Shown one piece after another: positions 1 to 8,278 of a DNA stretch of 64,000 nt (positions are counted from its first letter, which is position 1; each line of letters opens with the position of its first letter). Where the stretch lies: positions 62,001 to 126,000 of the forward strand of contig NZ_QYTV02000011.1 in the NCBI RefSeq assembly GCF_003605385.1, read 5' to 3'. The stretch comes from Siminovitchia acidinfaciens. Its GTDB lineage: Bacteria > Bacillota > Bacilli > Bacillales > Bacillaceae_C. The translations under genes and the position numbers were made by a program. Below the pieces are notes generated by a model. The model made no database searches. It was not told the DNA's origin and saw nothing but the letters and a program-made list of their open reading frames with translations.

Positions 1-2
1 CA

Positions 3-47
3 CGTGCGGAAGTAGAACAAACAGTGGCAGAGGTTCAAATCGACTAA
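3..47 (+). CDS. C-terminal tail of an upstream gene (partial)
   Basis: A 14-codon open stretch enters from the window edge and ends at TAA. Its translation, RAEVEQTVAEVQID, is acidic and protein-like, while the other two forward frames in this stretch look non-coding. Too little is present to name a family. It could also be chance open frame. Confidence 0.3.
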   Translation, partial: RAEVEQTVAEVQID

Positions 48-157
48 TTCCATGTTGTGCAGCAGTAGAGGCACCTTTATATTTTTACAATTTGTCGTCT
101 CCAACGTGTCTGGTGGCGATTGTAGAAGAAACATGATGGTAAAGGCAGGTGTTGGCG

Positions 158-1186
158 TTGGCCAACTCAATCGAGCAAAGAAAATCTGAACATATTCAAA
201 TTTCGTTGAACGAAAAGGTTACAGGGGAATCGATTTCAACAGGATTGGAGTCGATTGCGTTCATCCACAATGCGCTCCCCGAAATCGATTTTGACGAAAT
301 CTCCATTGAAACCAAATTCCTCGGCTTTGAATGCAAAACACCGTTTCTCATCAGTTCCATGACGGGCGGGACAGCTCTTGCCGAGACGATAAACAGGAAC
401 CTGGCAACAGCTGCCGAAGAAAGAGGCTGGGCGCTTGCGCTCGGATCGACCCGGGCGCTGCTCGACAGCGACGGACACTCCTCCTCTTTCCTGATGAGGA
501 AATACGCACCGAATGTCCCCATCATTGCGAACTTGGGCGCTGTTCAATTTAATTACGGATATGGTGTTGATGAATGCAGGAAAATCATCGAGATGACCGA
601 GGCGGATATGCTCGTCCTTCATTTGAACAGCATCCAAGAAGTGATTCAGGAAAATGGAGATACGAATTTTAAAGGACTATTAAAGAAGATTGAACAACTG
701 TGCAGCACGCTTGAGGTCCCGGTCGGGGTCAAGGAGGTCGGATGGGGCATCGATGGTCAGACAGCTAAAAAGTTAATTGAGGCTGGTATTGCGTTCATCG
801 ACGTCGCCGGAGCGGGAGGCACCTCCTGGAGCCAGGTGGAAAAATTCCGTGCCAAAGATCCGATCCGTCGCCTTGCAGCTGAAGCATTCAGCGAATGGGG
901 GATTCCAACCGCGGAATCAATTAGGCTTGTCCGCGGAGAGAATGGGAATTGTCCTTTGATTGCCAGCGGTGGGATGCAGACGGGACTGGACGGGGCCAAG
1001 TCCATTGCGTTAGGTGCTGACCTGGTTGGATTCGGGCGATCTATCCTGAAAGAAGCGACCCAGAGCCCGGAAGATGTCCTAGAAGTGATGAAGATCCGGG
1101 AAATGGAACTTCGGATGGCGATGTTCGGAATTGGGGCGCTGACGATCCAGGAGTTGAAGGATACTCCACGCCTAATAGAACGATAA
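158..1186 (+). CDS. fni: Type 2 isopentenyl-diphosphate delta-isomerase (FMN-dependent)
   Basis: Interconverts isopentenyl and dimethylallyl diphosphate in the cytosol for isoprenoid and quinone synthesis, using reduced FMN. The protein (about 343 residues) has the family's N-terminal RK..H segment, the SSMTGG loop near residue 70, an HLNSIQE segment near 155, VGVKEVGWG near 190 and GGTSW near 225, followed by the SGGMQTGLD and GFGR phosphate-binding region of the TIM barrel. The frame is open from GTG 149, but that codon lies inside the ribosome site AAAGGCAGG; TTG 158 (or TTG 152) is better spaced and matches the family N-terminus. It is followed by a strong terminator, so it is probably transcribed alone or as the last gene of its operon. 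Confidence 0.93.
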   Translation: MANSIEQRKSEHIQISLNEKVTGESISTGLESIAFIHNALPEIDFDEISIETKFLGFECKTPFLISSMTGGTALAETINRNLATAAEERGWALALGSTRALLDSDGHSSSFLMRKYAPNVPIIANLGAVQFNYGYGVDECRKIIEMTEADMLVLHLNSIQEVIQENGDTNFKGLLKKIEQLCSTLEVPVGVKEVGWGIDGQTAKKLIEAGIAFIDVAGAGGTSWSQVEKFRAKDPIRRLAAEAFSEWGIPTAESIRLVRGENGNCPLIASGGMQTGLDGAKSIALGADLVGFGRSILKEATQSPEDVLEVMKIREMELRMAMFGIGALTIQELKDTPRLIER

Positions 1187-1206
1187 TGGCAAGAAATATA
1201 CAAAAC

Positions 1207-1239
1207 AAAGTCACGCCTGATATAGGGGCGTGACTTTTT
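1207..1239 (+). terminator. Rho-independent terminator after fni
   Basis: Stem AAAGTCACGCC pairing with GGCGTGACTTT around a short loop, running into T residues, 20 bp after the fni stop. Confidence 0.85.
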
Positions 1240-1343
1240 GGATTTAGTACTGCGAAAGCGATCAAACAGTCGGACTTTATTTATTCATATTTTTAATTTT
1301 GTGGTTCAAACTAATGACACAGCTATGAAGGAGGGCGAAAAAT

Positions 1344-1514
1344 ATGGGACGTGGAAAAGGTTTTAATCATAAGGAAAAAGGTCATCCTGGAAACTTCCCT
1401 GAAGGCAGTAAACAGGTTCAGCGGAAGGATCACAGTCGACAAACGGAGCAGATAGAGGATATTGTTACACACGAAGCTTTTAAAAATAGAGTAAAAGAGG
1501 ATGAAATGCCTTGA
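1344..1514 (+). CDS. Small hydrophilic protein, 56 aa, unknown function
   Basis: The ribosome site GAAGGAGGG stands 8 bases before this ATG. The 56-residue product starts MGRGKGFNHKEKGH and is rich in Lys, Gly, His, Gln and Glu with no hydrophobic segment or signal peptide. It resembles the short basic, glycine-containing proteins common in spore formers, but I cannot assign a named family. It is flanked by the fni terminator and a perfect 10-bp hairpin, so it looks like a stand-alone transcription unit. The coding call rests on the ribosome site and the composition. Confidence 0.6.
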   Translation: MGRGKGFNHKEKGHPGNFPEGSKQVQRKDHSRQTEQIEDIVTHEAFKNRVKEDEMP

Positions 1515-1583
1515 AAAAGGTTATGGAAACCCGGTATTCAAAAGAAGAAGTTTAGACTGGAATTATCAAGCTAAATTAGAAAG

Positions 1584-1607
1584 CAGGCGACCCTATGGGG
1601 TCGCCTG
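1584..1607. terminator. Perfect 10-bp hairpin, likely bidirectional terminator
   Basis: CAGGCGACCC and GGGTCGCCTG pair perfectly around a 4-base loop. It lies between the converging small gene at 1344 and the minus-strand operon ending at 1727. A U-tract is poor on both sides. Confidence 0.5.
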
Positions 1608-1726
1608 TAAATATTTGGGGATAGCTGCCTATTTTGAAGGGCAGGTATAGGTTTCAAACGGCACGGTCATCGATCCCTCCCCCTTAGGCCATCAGGGGGT
1701 GTACAGGATTGAATATATGCTCCAAG

Positions 1727-2335
1727 TCAGATATTCAATAAATTTTTTAATTGCTCCAAATCTATTTTTCGGGCGATACCATTGATATGCACCGAGCCGT
1801 CCGGATGGACATGAACTTCAACTTTATTTTGTATCGTTCGCAATTCATCTTTTAAATGAGCATACTTGGAAGTGAGAAAGCGGTATTTCTGATTCAGCGA
1901 ACCAACCCACGGCCGCGACAGATCGTGCAAGGCATCGATATACGGGCCGTCAATGAGCAGGTCAGTCACACCTAGCAACTCATTCCAATCGGACCGGTTC
2001 GCTTTTTGAATGGCTTCATAGGTAAAGCCGCTGAATGTCATAATCGATAGTCCCTCGCCGCGAAGCATTTTCCCGAGAAGTGCAAGAGGGTTAGCCTGTA
2101 AGAAGGGCTCGCCCCCTAAAAAAGTGACTCCTTCAATGGACGGGTAACGTTTGACGTCATGCATCATGCGTTGAAAGAGATCCTCAACTTTCACTTGGCT
2201 ACCGCCTTCCATTGACCATGTTTCTTCGTTGAAGCAGTTCTCACAGCGAAGTGGGCATCCCTGAACCCAGATGCAGATACGATGACCGGGACCCTCCACT
2301 TTTGTAAAACTTTCATATTGATGGAGTTGTATCAT
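1727..2335 (-). CDS. NrdG-like radical-SAM activase, last gene of the AAA/DUF1257 operon
   Basis: A small single-domain radical-SAM protein (about 202 residues). The cluster motif is CPLRCENC (Cys-x3-Cys-x2-Cys) near residue 28, preceded by VEGPGHRICIWVQG and followed by the CFNEETW segment; GGEPF near residue 80 is the SAM-binding glycine loop. Activases of this class (NrdG, PflA) cleave S-adenosylmethionine and place a radical on a glycine of a partner. No glycyl-radical enzyme is adjacent, so the partner is unknown. ATG 2335 follows the upstream stop directly and gives a family-like N-terminus; TTG 2347, overlapping the upstream gene, is the alternative. The position at the end of a tight five-gene operon implies work on or with those proteins. 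Confidence 0.85.
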   Translation of the reverse strand: MIQLHQYESFTKVEGPGHRICIWVQGCPLRCENCFNEETWSMEGGSQVKVEDLFQRMMHDVKRYPSIEGVTFLGGEPFLQANPLALLGKMLRGEGLSIMTFSGFTYEAIQKANRSDWNELLGVTDLLIDGPYIDALHDLSRPWVGSLNQKYRFLTSKYAHLKDELRTIQNKVEVHVHPDGSVHINGIARKIDLEQLKNLLNI

Positions 2336-2336
2336 A

Positions 2337-3293
2337 TTAAAAGTCAATCACACGCCCACCCATTTGAAAGGCAGACTTTTGGCTTCCCGCTACTTTCATA
2401 TACGGTCTGATACGTTCAAATTCATGCGGACTGAGAGCTAACACTTCCTCCACTTGTTCGATCGATTCAAAAGCGCCGCCAAGGGCCTCTCGTCTCAGCA
2501 ATAAGGCATTCGCACTTTCTAAAGTAATATAGGGTAAACTTAATAAGTCACCTAACGCCGCTGTGTTTACATCTATTTCTTTATATTGTTCATCCGTTGC
2601 CGGCTGTTCTTGGAAGGCAGGAGAGGCAGGCGGCGGGGCAGGTGCCACATAAGAGCTGAAAGGCGCGCTGTCTTTAATCAGCGCCCAATTGTCCATCCCT
2701 TGCTTCCATACATAATCTTTCGTACCGCTGATTTGGCCACTTTGTATCATTCCTTTGATTGTTTGCTCGTCGTAAGGGCCGTATTGTTCCCCGTCCACAG
2801 CAACCATCCAGGTTTCCAGTCCTGGAAGAGGCGGTGCTGCTGGATGGTGAGAGTTTGCCTGTTGCTGTCCTCTCTGATCATAATAATTATGTATACATTG
2901 CTGTATATAAGACAGTGTCTGTAGAAAAATGGGCGGTGTCAATGACGAACCGGACATCTCGATCTGTAAATTGTCAATCCATAACTCTTTGCTGGAGAAG
3001 CGGTTCGTATGGCTGAATTCGGCATATTGGAAATCATGCCAGTTGATGAACCCTTCCCGCACATCACCGGTCCAAGAGTTTTTCACATGAATACCCATAT
3101 TTGTCAAGACGGCCCCCTGTTTTGCAGAACCGAACACAGTTGTATCCACAAGTGCAAAAATTTGTTCATCAGATGAGATTGGATATTCCTTAAATACATT
3201 TTGCAATTTTCGCTGGGGAATATTTTCTCCCACAAAAAAGTTTTCACTTTCTCTTTGCTGACAGGCATCGAAGATGACTTGTTCCAGTGACAT
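2337..3293 (-). CDS. PH-like, GYF and helix-hairpin-helix protein with GGRVIDF tail
   Basis: 318 residues in four parts. Residues 1-135 form a PH-like beta domain (FGSAKQGAVLT...GI...NSW). After a Pro/Gln-rich linker, residues 160-215 are a GYF_2/DUF4339 domain (GEQYGPYDEQTIKGMIQSGQI...WKQGMDNW). Another Pro-rich linker leads to residues 240-302, a ComEA-type helix-hairpin-helix (VNTAALGDLLSLPYI...RRE). The last seven residues, GGRVIDF, match the end of the AAA ATPase encoded upstream. GYF domains bind proline-rich peptides and helix-hairpin-helix units bind DNA without sequence specificity, so an adaptor role is likely but inferred. The ribosome site GGAGGG precedes ATG 3293, three bases after the DUF1257 stop. 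Confidence 0.85.
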   Translation of the reverse strand: MSLEQVIFDACQQRESENFFVGENIPQRKLQNVFKEYPISSDEQIFALVDTTVFGSAKQGAVLTNMGIHVKNSWTGDVREGFINWHDFQYAEFSHTNRFSSKELWIDNLQIEMSGSSLTPPIFLQTLSYIQQCIHNYYDQRGQQQANSHHPAAPPLPGLETWMVAVDGEQYGPYDEQTIKGMIQSGQISGTKDYVWKQGMDNWALIKDSAPFSSYVAPAPPPASPAFQEQPATDEQYKEIDVNTAALGDLLSLPYITLESANALLLRREALGGAFESIEQVEEVLALSPHEFERIRPYMKVAGSQKSAFQMGGRVIDF

Positions 3294-3296
3294 CTG

Positions 3297-4043
3297 TTAT
3301 CCCTCCACTCGTAAAGTCAGTAAAATTGATTCATCCGGCAAGACCATTTCTTCTTCTACTAAGAAGCCTTTTTCTTCAGCGCGCTCTTTCACTTTTGTAA
3401 CCGTCTCTTGCTGGATATGTTTCCGATAGTTCTCATCCAACACACTGAGCTGATGAAAGATAGTCCTCATCGACTCTTGGCCCGTCACTTCGACATCTAT
3501 GACGCCATTGGGCCGGTGCTGGATAAAGCGCAGCTCAGCTGAGTGCAGGCTGCTCACCAATGTCCCGTCCGCCTGCCTTTGGCAGGGGATGGCGTTTTCC
3601 TTCAATACCTGTTCCAGCAGATAAGTGTCAGAGAAATTCGTCGGAAATAAGGCTCTTCTTTCAGGTACATGCATGGATTCGGTTTGAAGGATGTCTGCTG
3701 CCTGCTTATCGCTAAAGACATTGCGCCCCGCAGCTTCGTTCAGTTTTCGGATAAACACATCAATATGCTGAGAAGCATCATATTTTGTAAATACGGCTAC
3801 CCACTTCCCATCGCGGAGTTCCCAAAAAAAGAAATTCTTTTCATTGAAATGTGTTTTTATCGAAGAACCATAAGGAATTGCATCATAGCCAGCAAGTTGA
3901 ACAATTGAGGTCAATTCTCTCCTGGATTTGAAATTTGATATTTGTGGACGCTGGCTTGATGCGACCCACGATTCGAATTTCTCTTTTCCCATAACGACAC
4001 GCAGAGCGAGGGCAACGGGGATCATTGTCAAAGAAACTGACAA
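3297..4043 (-). CDS. DUF1257 (Ycf35-like) protein
   Basis: About 248 residues, cytosolic. The N-terminal half (SVSLTMIPVALALRVVMGKEKFESWV, here in two parts SVSLTMIPVALAL and RVVMGKEKFESWV) and the middle ..YGSSIKTHFNEKNFFFWELRDGKWVAVF.. region fit DUF1257, the family of cyanobacterial and plastid Ycf35. The biochemical function is unknown. Ribosome site GAGGAGG is spaced correctly for TTG 4043; the longer GTG 4052 start would lie inside that site. The DUF2997 stop is 15 bp upstream and the next gene begins 3 bp after this stop, so these are translationally tight. Pairing of a Ycf35-like with a Ycf46-like protein is a recurrent gene neighbourhood. Confidence 0.82.
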   Translation of the reverse strand: MSVSLTMIPVALALRVVMGKEKFESWVASSQRPQISNFKSRRELTSIVQLAGYDAIPYGSSIKTHFNEKNFFFWELRDGKWVAVFTKYDASQHIDVFIRKLNEAAGRNVFSDKQAADILQTESMHVPERRALFPTNFSDTYLLEQVLKENAIPCQRQADGTLVSSLHSAELRFIQHRPNGVIDVEVTGQESMRTIFHQLSVLDENYRKHIQQETVTKVKERAEEKGFLVEEEMVLPDESILLTLRVEG

Positions 4044-4058
4044 ATTGAGCACCTCCTC

Positions 4059-4280
4059 TTATTTTTGATGTAATGTATTGGTTTGCTGAACAGATTGCTC
4101 AAGTTGAATTTGTTGCTCGGTCTCGTAATATTCGCTGGTATAACTGGATCTTACAGTTTCCGCTTCAAGCAGATTCTCAAGAATAGAGATATAATCGACG
4201 CATTGCTTCCCTTTTATTCCGTTAGTTACGGCCTCAATGGATCCATCTTTTAAAATTCGAATTTGAATTTTTTCAGACAA
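4059..4280 (-). CDS. DUF2997 small protein
   Basis: 73 residues. The core IQIRILKDGSIEAVTNGIKGKQCVDY is a short beta-hairpin-rich DUF2997 signature with the conserved G-IKG-x-C segment near residue 25. The C-terminal half is Gln/Glu rich and probably helical. It starts with TTG behind an AAGGGGG ribosome site, 15 bp after the AAA ATPase stop. DUF2997 proteins are regularly encoded beside DUF1257 proteins; their function is unknown. Confidence 0.8.
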   Translation of the reverse strand: MSEKIQIRILKDGSIEAVTNGIKGKQCVDYISILENLLEAETVRSSYTSEYYETEQQIQLEQSVQQTNTLHQK

Positions 4281-4295
4281 TATTGTTTGTCCCCC

Positions 4296-5957
4296 TTAAA
4301 AATCAATTGTTCGCCCGCCTCGAGTGAAACGGATATCGTTTGCTTTTTCCGGCTCCCCTTTGGGCTGTGCCGTATATGGCTCGATATCTTCCTTCGGAGT
4401 GGCTGTCACTGCCCGTACATTGGCCCATTCACGAATGGAGCGAATCTGTTCTGCCTGTGTAATGGATAAAGGCACCGTATTTTGAATGGCGCGTTCAAAA
4501 TCCTCATAGAGGACAGGCCGGTCATTCGCATACGCTTCGAATAACGCGTCAATGACCAACTGCTCGATTTCCGCTCCGACGAAACCGTCACACAGGTCAG
4601 CCAGACGCTGGAGTACCTCATCTGTGATGTTAAAAGCACCGGTGACCCGGGGGGAGGTGAGACGCTTTTTCAAGTGGACATGCAAAATCTCTTTCCGCTC
4701 TCGCAATGTCGGTAAATCAACAAAGAAGATTTCATCGAATCGGCCTTTACGCATCAGTTCAGGTGGCAGTCCAGAGATGTTGTTGGCTGTAGCAATGACA
4801 AAAACAGGTGCTGTTTTCTCTTGCATCCACGTAAGAAACTGTCCAAATATACGGGAAGATGTTCCGCTGTCTCCGGAACCATTTAAGCCGCTGAATCCTT
4901 TTTCAATTTCATCAATCCACAAAATGGAAGGGGCAATGGCTTCGGCCGTATATATGGCTTTCCGCATATTTTCCTCACTGCTTCCAACGATGCCGCTGAA
5001 TATCTTGCCCATATCCAGTCGGAGGAGAGGTAAATGCCACATCGAACTGATCGCTTTACTGATTAAGCTTTTTCCTCCTCCCGGCACACCGGTGATGAGT
5101 ACGCCTTTTGGGGCGGGCAATCCGTATTCACGTGCAGAATCAAGCCAGGACTTGTTTCTTTTGGCCAACCAGCGCTTTAAGTTTTCAAGTCCGCCGATAT
5201 CTTCCATTTTCAAATCACTTGTGACAAACTCAAGGATCCCCGTTTTTTTAATAATTTGCTCTTTTTCTTCCAGAATCACCTGCACATCATCTGCATCAAG
5301 GATTCCGTCTTCAACCATAGCCCGCGCAAAGGCGTTTTCTGCTTCGGAGAGAGTCAGTCCGAGCGCTGCCTTAGAGAGACGCTCTTTGTCTTCAGGTTGC
5401 AGGTTAATCGAAATTCGGCCGCTCTGCTCATTAATCGCGATCATCTCGTCCAAGACGGCCATGATTTCTTTGTTAGTAGGCAGTTTAAAATCAACAATCG
5501 TCACATCTTTTTGCAAGTCATCCGGAAGGTTCAGGAAAGGTGAAGTAAAGAAAATATTTTTCGGATGAAAACTGTGCTTCATTGTCAGGATCATATCCCG
5601 TAATTTGCGAATCACTTCAACATCAGGAAGCTTTCCTTTTCCGCCAAAATATATATGAAAATCCTGCATCACAGCAATGCAGGGTCCATCGTACTTCATT
5701 AAATAGTCTAACGCCTGTAATGCTTGTTGTTGATGGTTTGAGGAATTGCTTACTATTTCGCCTTGGCTGTCGACTAAGCCTGTTGTCAGTCGCCATGTGA
5801 ACAGACTCCGTGGAGTTTTAATAAGTTCTTCATTTGTCGCTACATTTCTGATTACTGATAAAATCCGGTCTTCCTCCCAAGTTTGTATGTAAAGGTAGGG
5901 GAACCTGGCTTTTAATAAGTTAGATAAAGTTATTTCTATTGTTTTTGTCGCTCCCAC
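4296..5957 (-). CDS. Ycf46-like AAA ATPase with GGRTIDF tail
   Basis: About 553 residues. Residues 1-235 are a Ycf46-type N-terminal region (RFPYLYIQTWEEDRI near residue 20). A classical AAA module follows with Walker A GVPGGGKS near 290, Walker B ILWIDE near 345, and second region of homology RKGRFDEIFFVDLP near 410 with the arginine finger. The alpha-helical lid ends near 520 and the protein terminates RGGRTIDF, the same tail as the GYF protein downstream. GTG 5957 is preferred over the longer frame from 6005, because AAGGAGA stands 7 bases before it. It is the first gene of the operon. A hexameric ATP-driven remodeller of the operon's other products is the natural inference. Confidence 0.87.
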   Translation of the reverse strand: MGATKTIEITLSNLLKARFPYLYIQTWEEDRILSVIRNVATNEELIKTPRSLFTWRLTTGLVDSQGEIVSNSSNHQQQALQALDYLMKYDGPCIAVMQDFHIYFGGKGKLPDVEVIRKLRDMILTMKHSFHPKNIFFTSPFLNLPDDLQKDVTIVDFKLPTNKEIMAVLDEMIAINEQSGRISINLQPEDKERLSKAALGLTLSEAENAFARAMVEDGILDADDVQVILEEKEQIIKKTGILEFVTSDLKMEDIGGLENLKRWLAKRNKSWLDSAREYGLPAPKGVLITGVPGGGKSLISKAISSMWHLPLLRLDMGKIFSGIVGSSEENMRKAIYTAEAIAPSILWIDEIEKGFSGLNGSGDSGTSSRIFGQFLTWMQEKTAPVFVIATANNISGLPPELMRKGRFDEIFFVDLPTLRERKEILHVHLKKRLTSPRVTGAFNITDEVLQRLADLCDGFVGAEIEQLVIDALFEAYANDRPVLYEDFERAIQNTVPLSITQAEQIRSIREWANVRAVTATPKEDIEPYTAQPKGEPEKANDIRFTRGGRTIDF

Positions 5958-5964
5958 AAATAGA

Positions 5965-5988
5965 TCTCCTTCATATAATAATAGTATA
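5965..5988 (-). promoter_or_regulatory. Ribosome site and candidate -10 of the AAA operon
   Basis: On the minus strand TATACT (5983-5988) lies just upstream of AAGGAGA (5965-5971), which decides the GTG 5957 start. No good -35 was found at 16-18 bp, so the promoter part is tentative. Confidence 0.4.
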
Positions 5989-6312
5989 TGATAAAGTACA
6001 GACATTGAGTAAATTCGATATTTTTTTTATCAAACATAAGTGATATGGATAATTGCTTTGCCGTAGTTTCCTGTGTGCTTCTCAACTGTCAATGTCCATT
6101 CATTATATTATAAACCAGCAATAAGTCATGGTATAGACCCCCTGTTATTTTGCAAATGCATGTCGGTAGCCGGTACAATTTTTAAAAAACACTATATAGG
6201 AAGTCTATCAGAAATCGACAGCAGCCAACAGAGGGATACCCTTTAGAAGTATCGAAAGACCAATTGGTGGTTTAAAATAGCAAAAATAAAAGCAGTCGAA
6301 GGGGAATCACCG
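5989..6312. other. Intergenic region between divergent operon and amidohydrolase gene
   Basis: AT-rich DNA between the divergently transcribed AAA operon and the amidohydrolase gene. I see no coding frame with a ribosome site and no strong hairpin. Confidence 0.5.
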
Positions 6313-7914
6313 ATGAGCGAAAAGCGCATGTTTGTAAACGCCAAAATTTATACAGTAGATATGGAAAATAAAGAAGCAGATGCTATGGTTGTCTATAACG
6401 GAAAGATTTCATGGATTGGAAAAGAGAAGGATATGCCTCCTGTTGAGGGTGAGCGGGTCAATCTGAATGGCCGCCGGGTGCTCCCGGGGTTCATCGATGC
6501 TCATTTTCATCCCTTGCTGCTTGCTGAAACATCTAAGCAGATTGCCTGTACGCTGCCAGGAGTTCAATCAATTTATGATTTTATAAAAGCGGTTAGACAA
6601 TTTCGCGAAGAGCATGCGGCTGATGCATGGATAGAGGGCTGGGGATATGATGAGGGTAAATTGCAAGAGGGCAGGGCACCGAACCGATACGATTTGGACA
6701 AGGCCGCGGAAGATGTCCCAATTGTTTTGACCCGTACATGCACACATATCATCTCGGTGAACAGCAAAGCTTTGGAGATTGCGGGAATCACGAAAGGTAC
6801 ACCGGATCCTCCCGGCGGGAAAATTGACCGTGATGATCAAGGAGAGCCGACTGGTATTTTACGTGAAAGTGCAACTGCTTTGGTAAAAGATATCATGCCC
6901 GTGAAAAGCCTGGAAAAAAAGGCTGCACTGTTGGCGGAATATAGCCAGATACTCCTATCCAATGGCGTCACTGGCATAACAGAAATGATGGCGGATCATC
7001 AGCCAATTGATTTTTACGATATATTCCAAGCAGCGGTAAAAAAAGGAATGAAGCAAAGAGCCGCTCTTTATTACAATTGGAAGGAATTCCAGCAGCTTGA
7101 TTTAAGTGATCCTGGAATTTTTGATAAGGAACAGCCAGTTTATATTGCCGGGATAAAATTGTTTGCAGACGGCAGTATTTCCGGCCAGACTGCTTGGGTG
7201 AACCCCCCGTTTTTAGGGGGCGGGGAAAATTACGGAATTTCCACAACCACCCAAGAAGAACTGCTGGCAGCGGGAGAAGCGGCGAAAAAGCACGGCATCC
7301 AGCTGGCAGTCCATGCAATGGGTGAGCGGGCCATCGACCAGGTAGTCGATACTTTTTATAAACAGGCGGATTGGCTGGACGACGCGCCATCTGTCCGGAT
7401 TGAACACGTCTCCTTGCCGACGGATCAGGCGCTTCAGCGTGCAGCGGAATCCGGAATCGCCTTTGTAACCCAGCCAATCTTTTTATATGCGGAAATAGAA
7501 AGTTACATAAAAAATCTTGGGGAAGAGCGGACAAGAACCTCCTATCCGGTCAAAACCATGCTGGGAAAAGGGATACAATTGGCCTTTTCATCCGATGCGC
7601 CCGCAACGGCATGGGGTGATCCTGTGAATCCTTTTTTCGGCCTGGAATCGGCGGTAAACAGGAAGGCGTATGACGGGATGGATATCGGGCAGGAAGAACG
7701 AATCTCCATTGAGACGGCAGTCGAGCTTTATACGAAAGCGGCACAGGAAGTTACACGAATTCCTAGTGTTGGCCAGCTTATACCCGGAAACCATGCAGAT
7801 TTTATCGTTCTTGAAAAAGATATTTTTGGCGCGGATAAAGCTGAAATCAGCCAGATAAAGGTTAAAGAGACATACATGGGCGGAGTAATGGTTTATCGGA
7901 GAAAGGGTGATTGA
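6313..7914 (+). CDS. YtcJ-like amidohydrolase (family 3)
   Basis: 533 residues, a metal-dependent amidohydrolase with a split beta-sandwich and a TIM barrel. The metal-binding DAHFHP motif is near residue 68. Further motifs are GWGYDEGKL near 115, KLFADGSISGQTAW near 285 (the family lysine region), AVHAMGERAID near 335 and SSDAPATAWGDPVNPFFGLESAVNR near 430 (given as SSDAPATAWGDP and NPFFGLESAVNR). Relatives hydrolyse N-substituted amides such as N-acyl amino acids or formamides; the substrate cannot be read here. No signal peptide is seen. Ribosome site GAAGGGGA precedes ATG. It stands alone, divergent from the AAA operon. Confidence 0.85.
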   Translation: MSEKRMFVNAKIYTVDMENKEADAMVVYNGKISWIGKEKDMPPVEGERVNLNGRRVLPGFIDAHFHPLLLAETSKQIACTLPGVQSIYDFIKAVRQFREEHAADAWIEGWGYDEGKLQEGRAPNRYDLDKAAEDVPIVLTRTCTHIISVNSKALEIAGITKGTPDPPGGKIDRDDQGEPTGILRESATALVKDIMPVKSLEKKAALLAEYSQILLSNGVTGITEMMADHQPIDFYDIFQAAVKKGMKQRAALYYNWKEFQQLDLSDPGIFDKEQPVYIAGIKLFADGSISGQTAWVNPPFLGGGENYGISTTTQEELLAAGEAAKKHGIQLAVHAMGERAIDQVVDTFYKQADWLDDAPSVRIEHVSLPTDQALQRAAESGIAFVTQPIFLYAEIESYIKNLGEERTRTSYPVKTMLGKGIQLAFSSDAPATAWGDPVNPFFGLESAVNRKAYDGMDIGQEERISIETAVELYTKAAQEVTRIPSVGQLIPGNHADFIVLEKDIFGADKAEISQIKVKETYMGGVMVYRRKGD

Positions 7915-7990
7915 GGCCGGCCCCAAATTGAGTGCATGAGGTTTCCGTGACAAACAGATTCGTTCCCTTCCGAACGTCTAAGTCGCTCCT

Positions 7991-8160
7991 ACCGTAACGA
8001 ATGTGTTGGGTTCGTGCCCGTTCAGGCGGTTTTTCCAGGTCAACGGTAACGAATGTCTCGTATTCGTTACCGTCTGGGCAACTTTTCCGCTTCCACGGTA
8101 ACGAAAGTGCAGTATTCGTACCCGTTCAGGGAGTTTTTCCGGGTCAACGGTAACGAATGA
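7991..8160. repeat. Tandem array, 52-bp period (array A)
   Basis: Three full units plus a partial one begin at 7991, 8043, 8095 and 8147, exactly 52 bp apart. Each starts AC(C/G)GTAACGAA and carries a variant of CCCGTTCAGG followed by a T-run. No coding frame with a ribosome site spans it. Confidence 0.9.
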
Positions 8161-8278
8161 ACTTGAACTGGAGAGTCTCTGCACACAAAAGCAGGTGAAA
8201 TAACGAATTCGTTTTTTCACCTGCTTCATTTTCTCATTGGAAGCTACCTTTATCTGTATTTGAATCATCATCTTCATG

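Noticed and set aside
1346-1514. Riboswitch or leader RNA between fni and the AAA operon
   Set aside because: The only strong structures are simple terminator hairpins; the open frame with a perfect ribosome site explains the rest.
4552-5568. Plus-strand frame of 338 codons
   Set aside because: Antisense to the AAA ATPase; Ser/Arg-rich composition and no domain, a shadow of the real gene.
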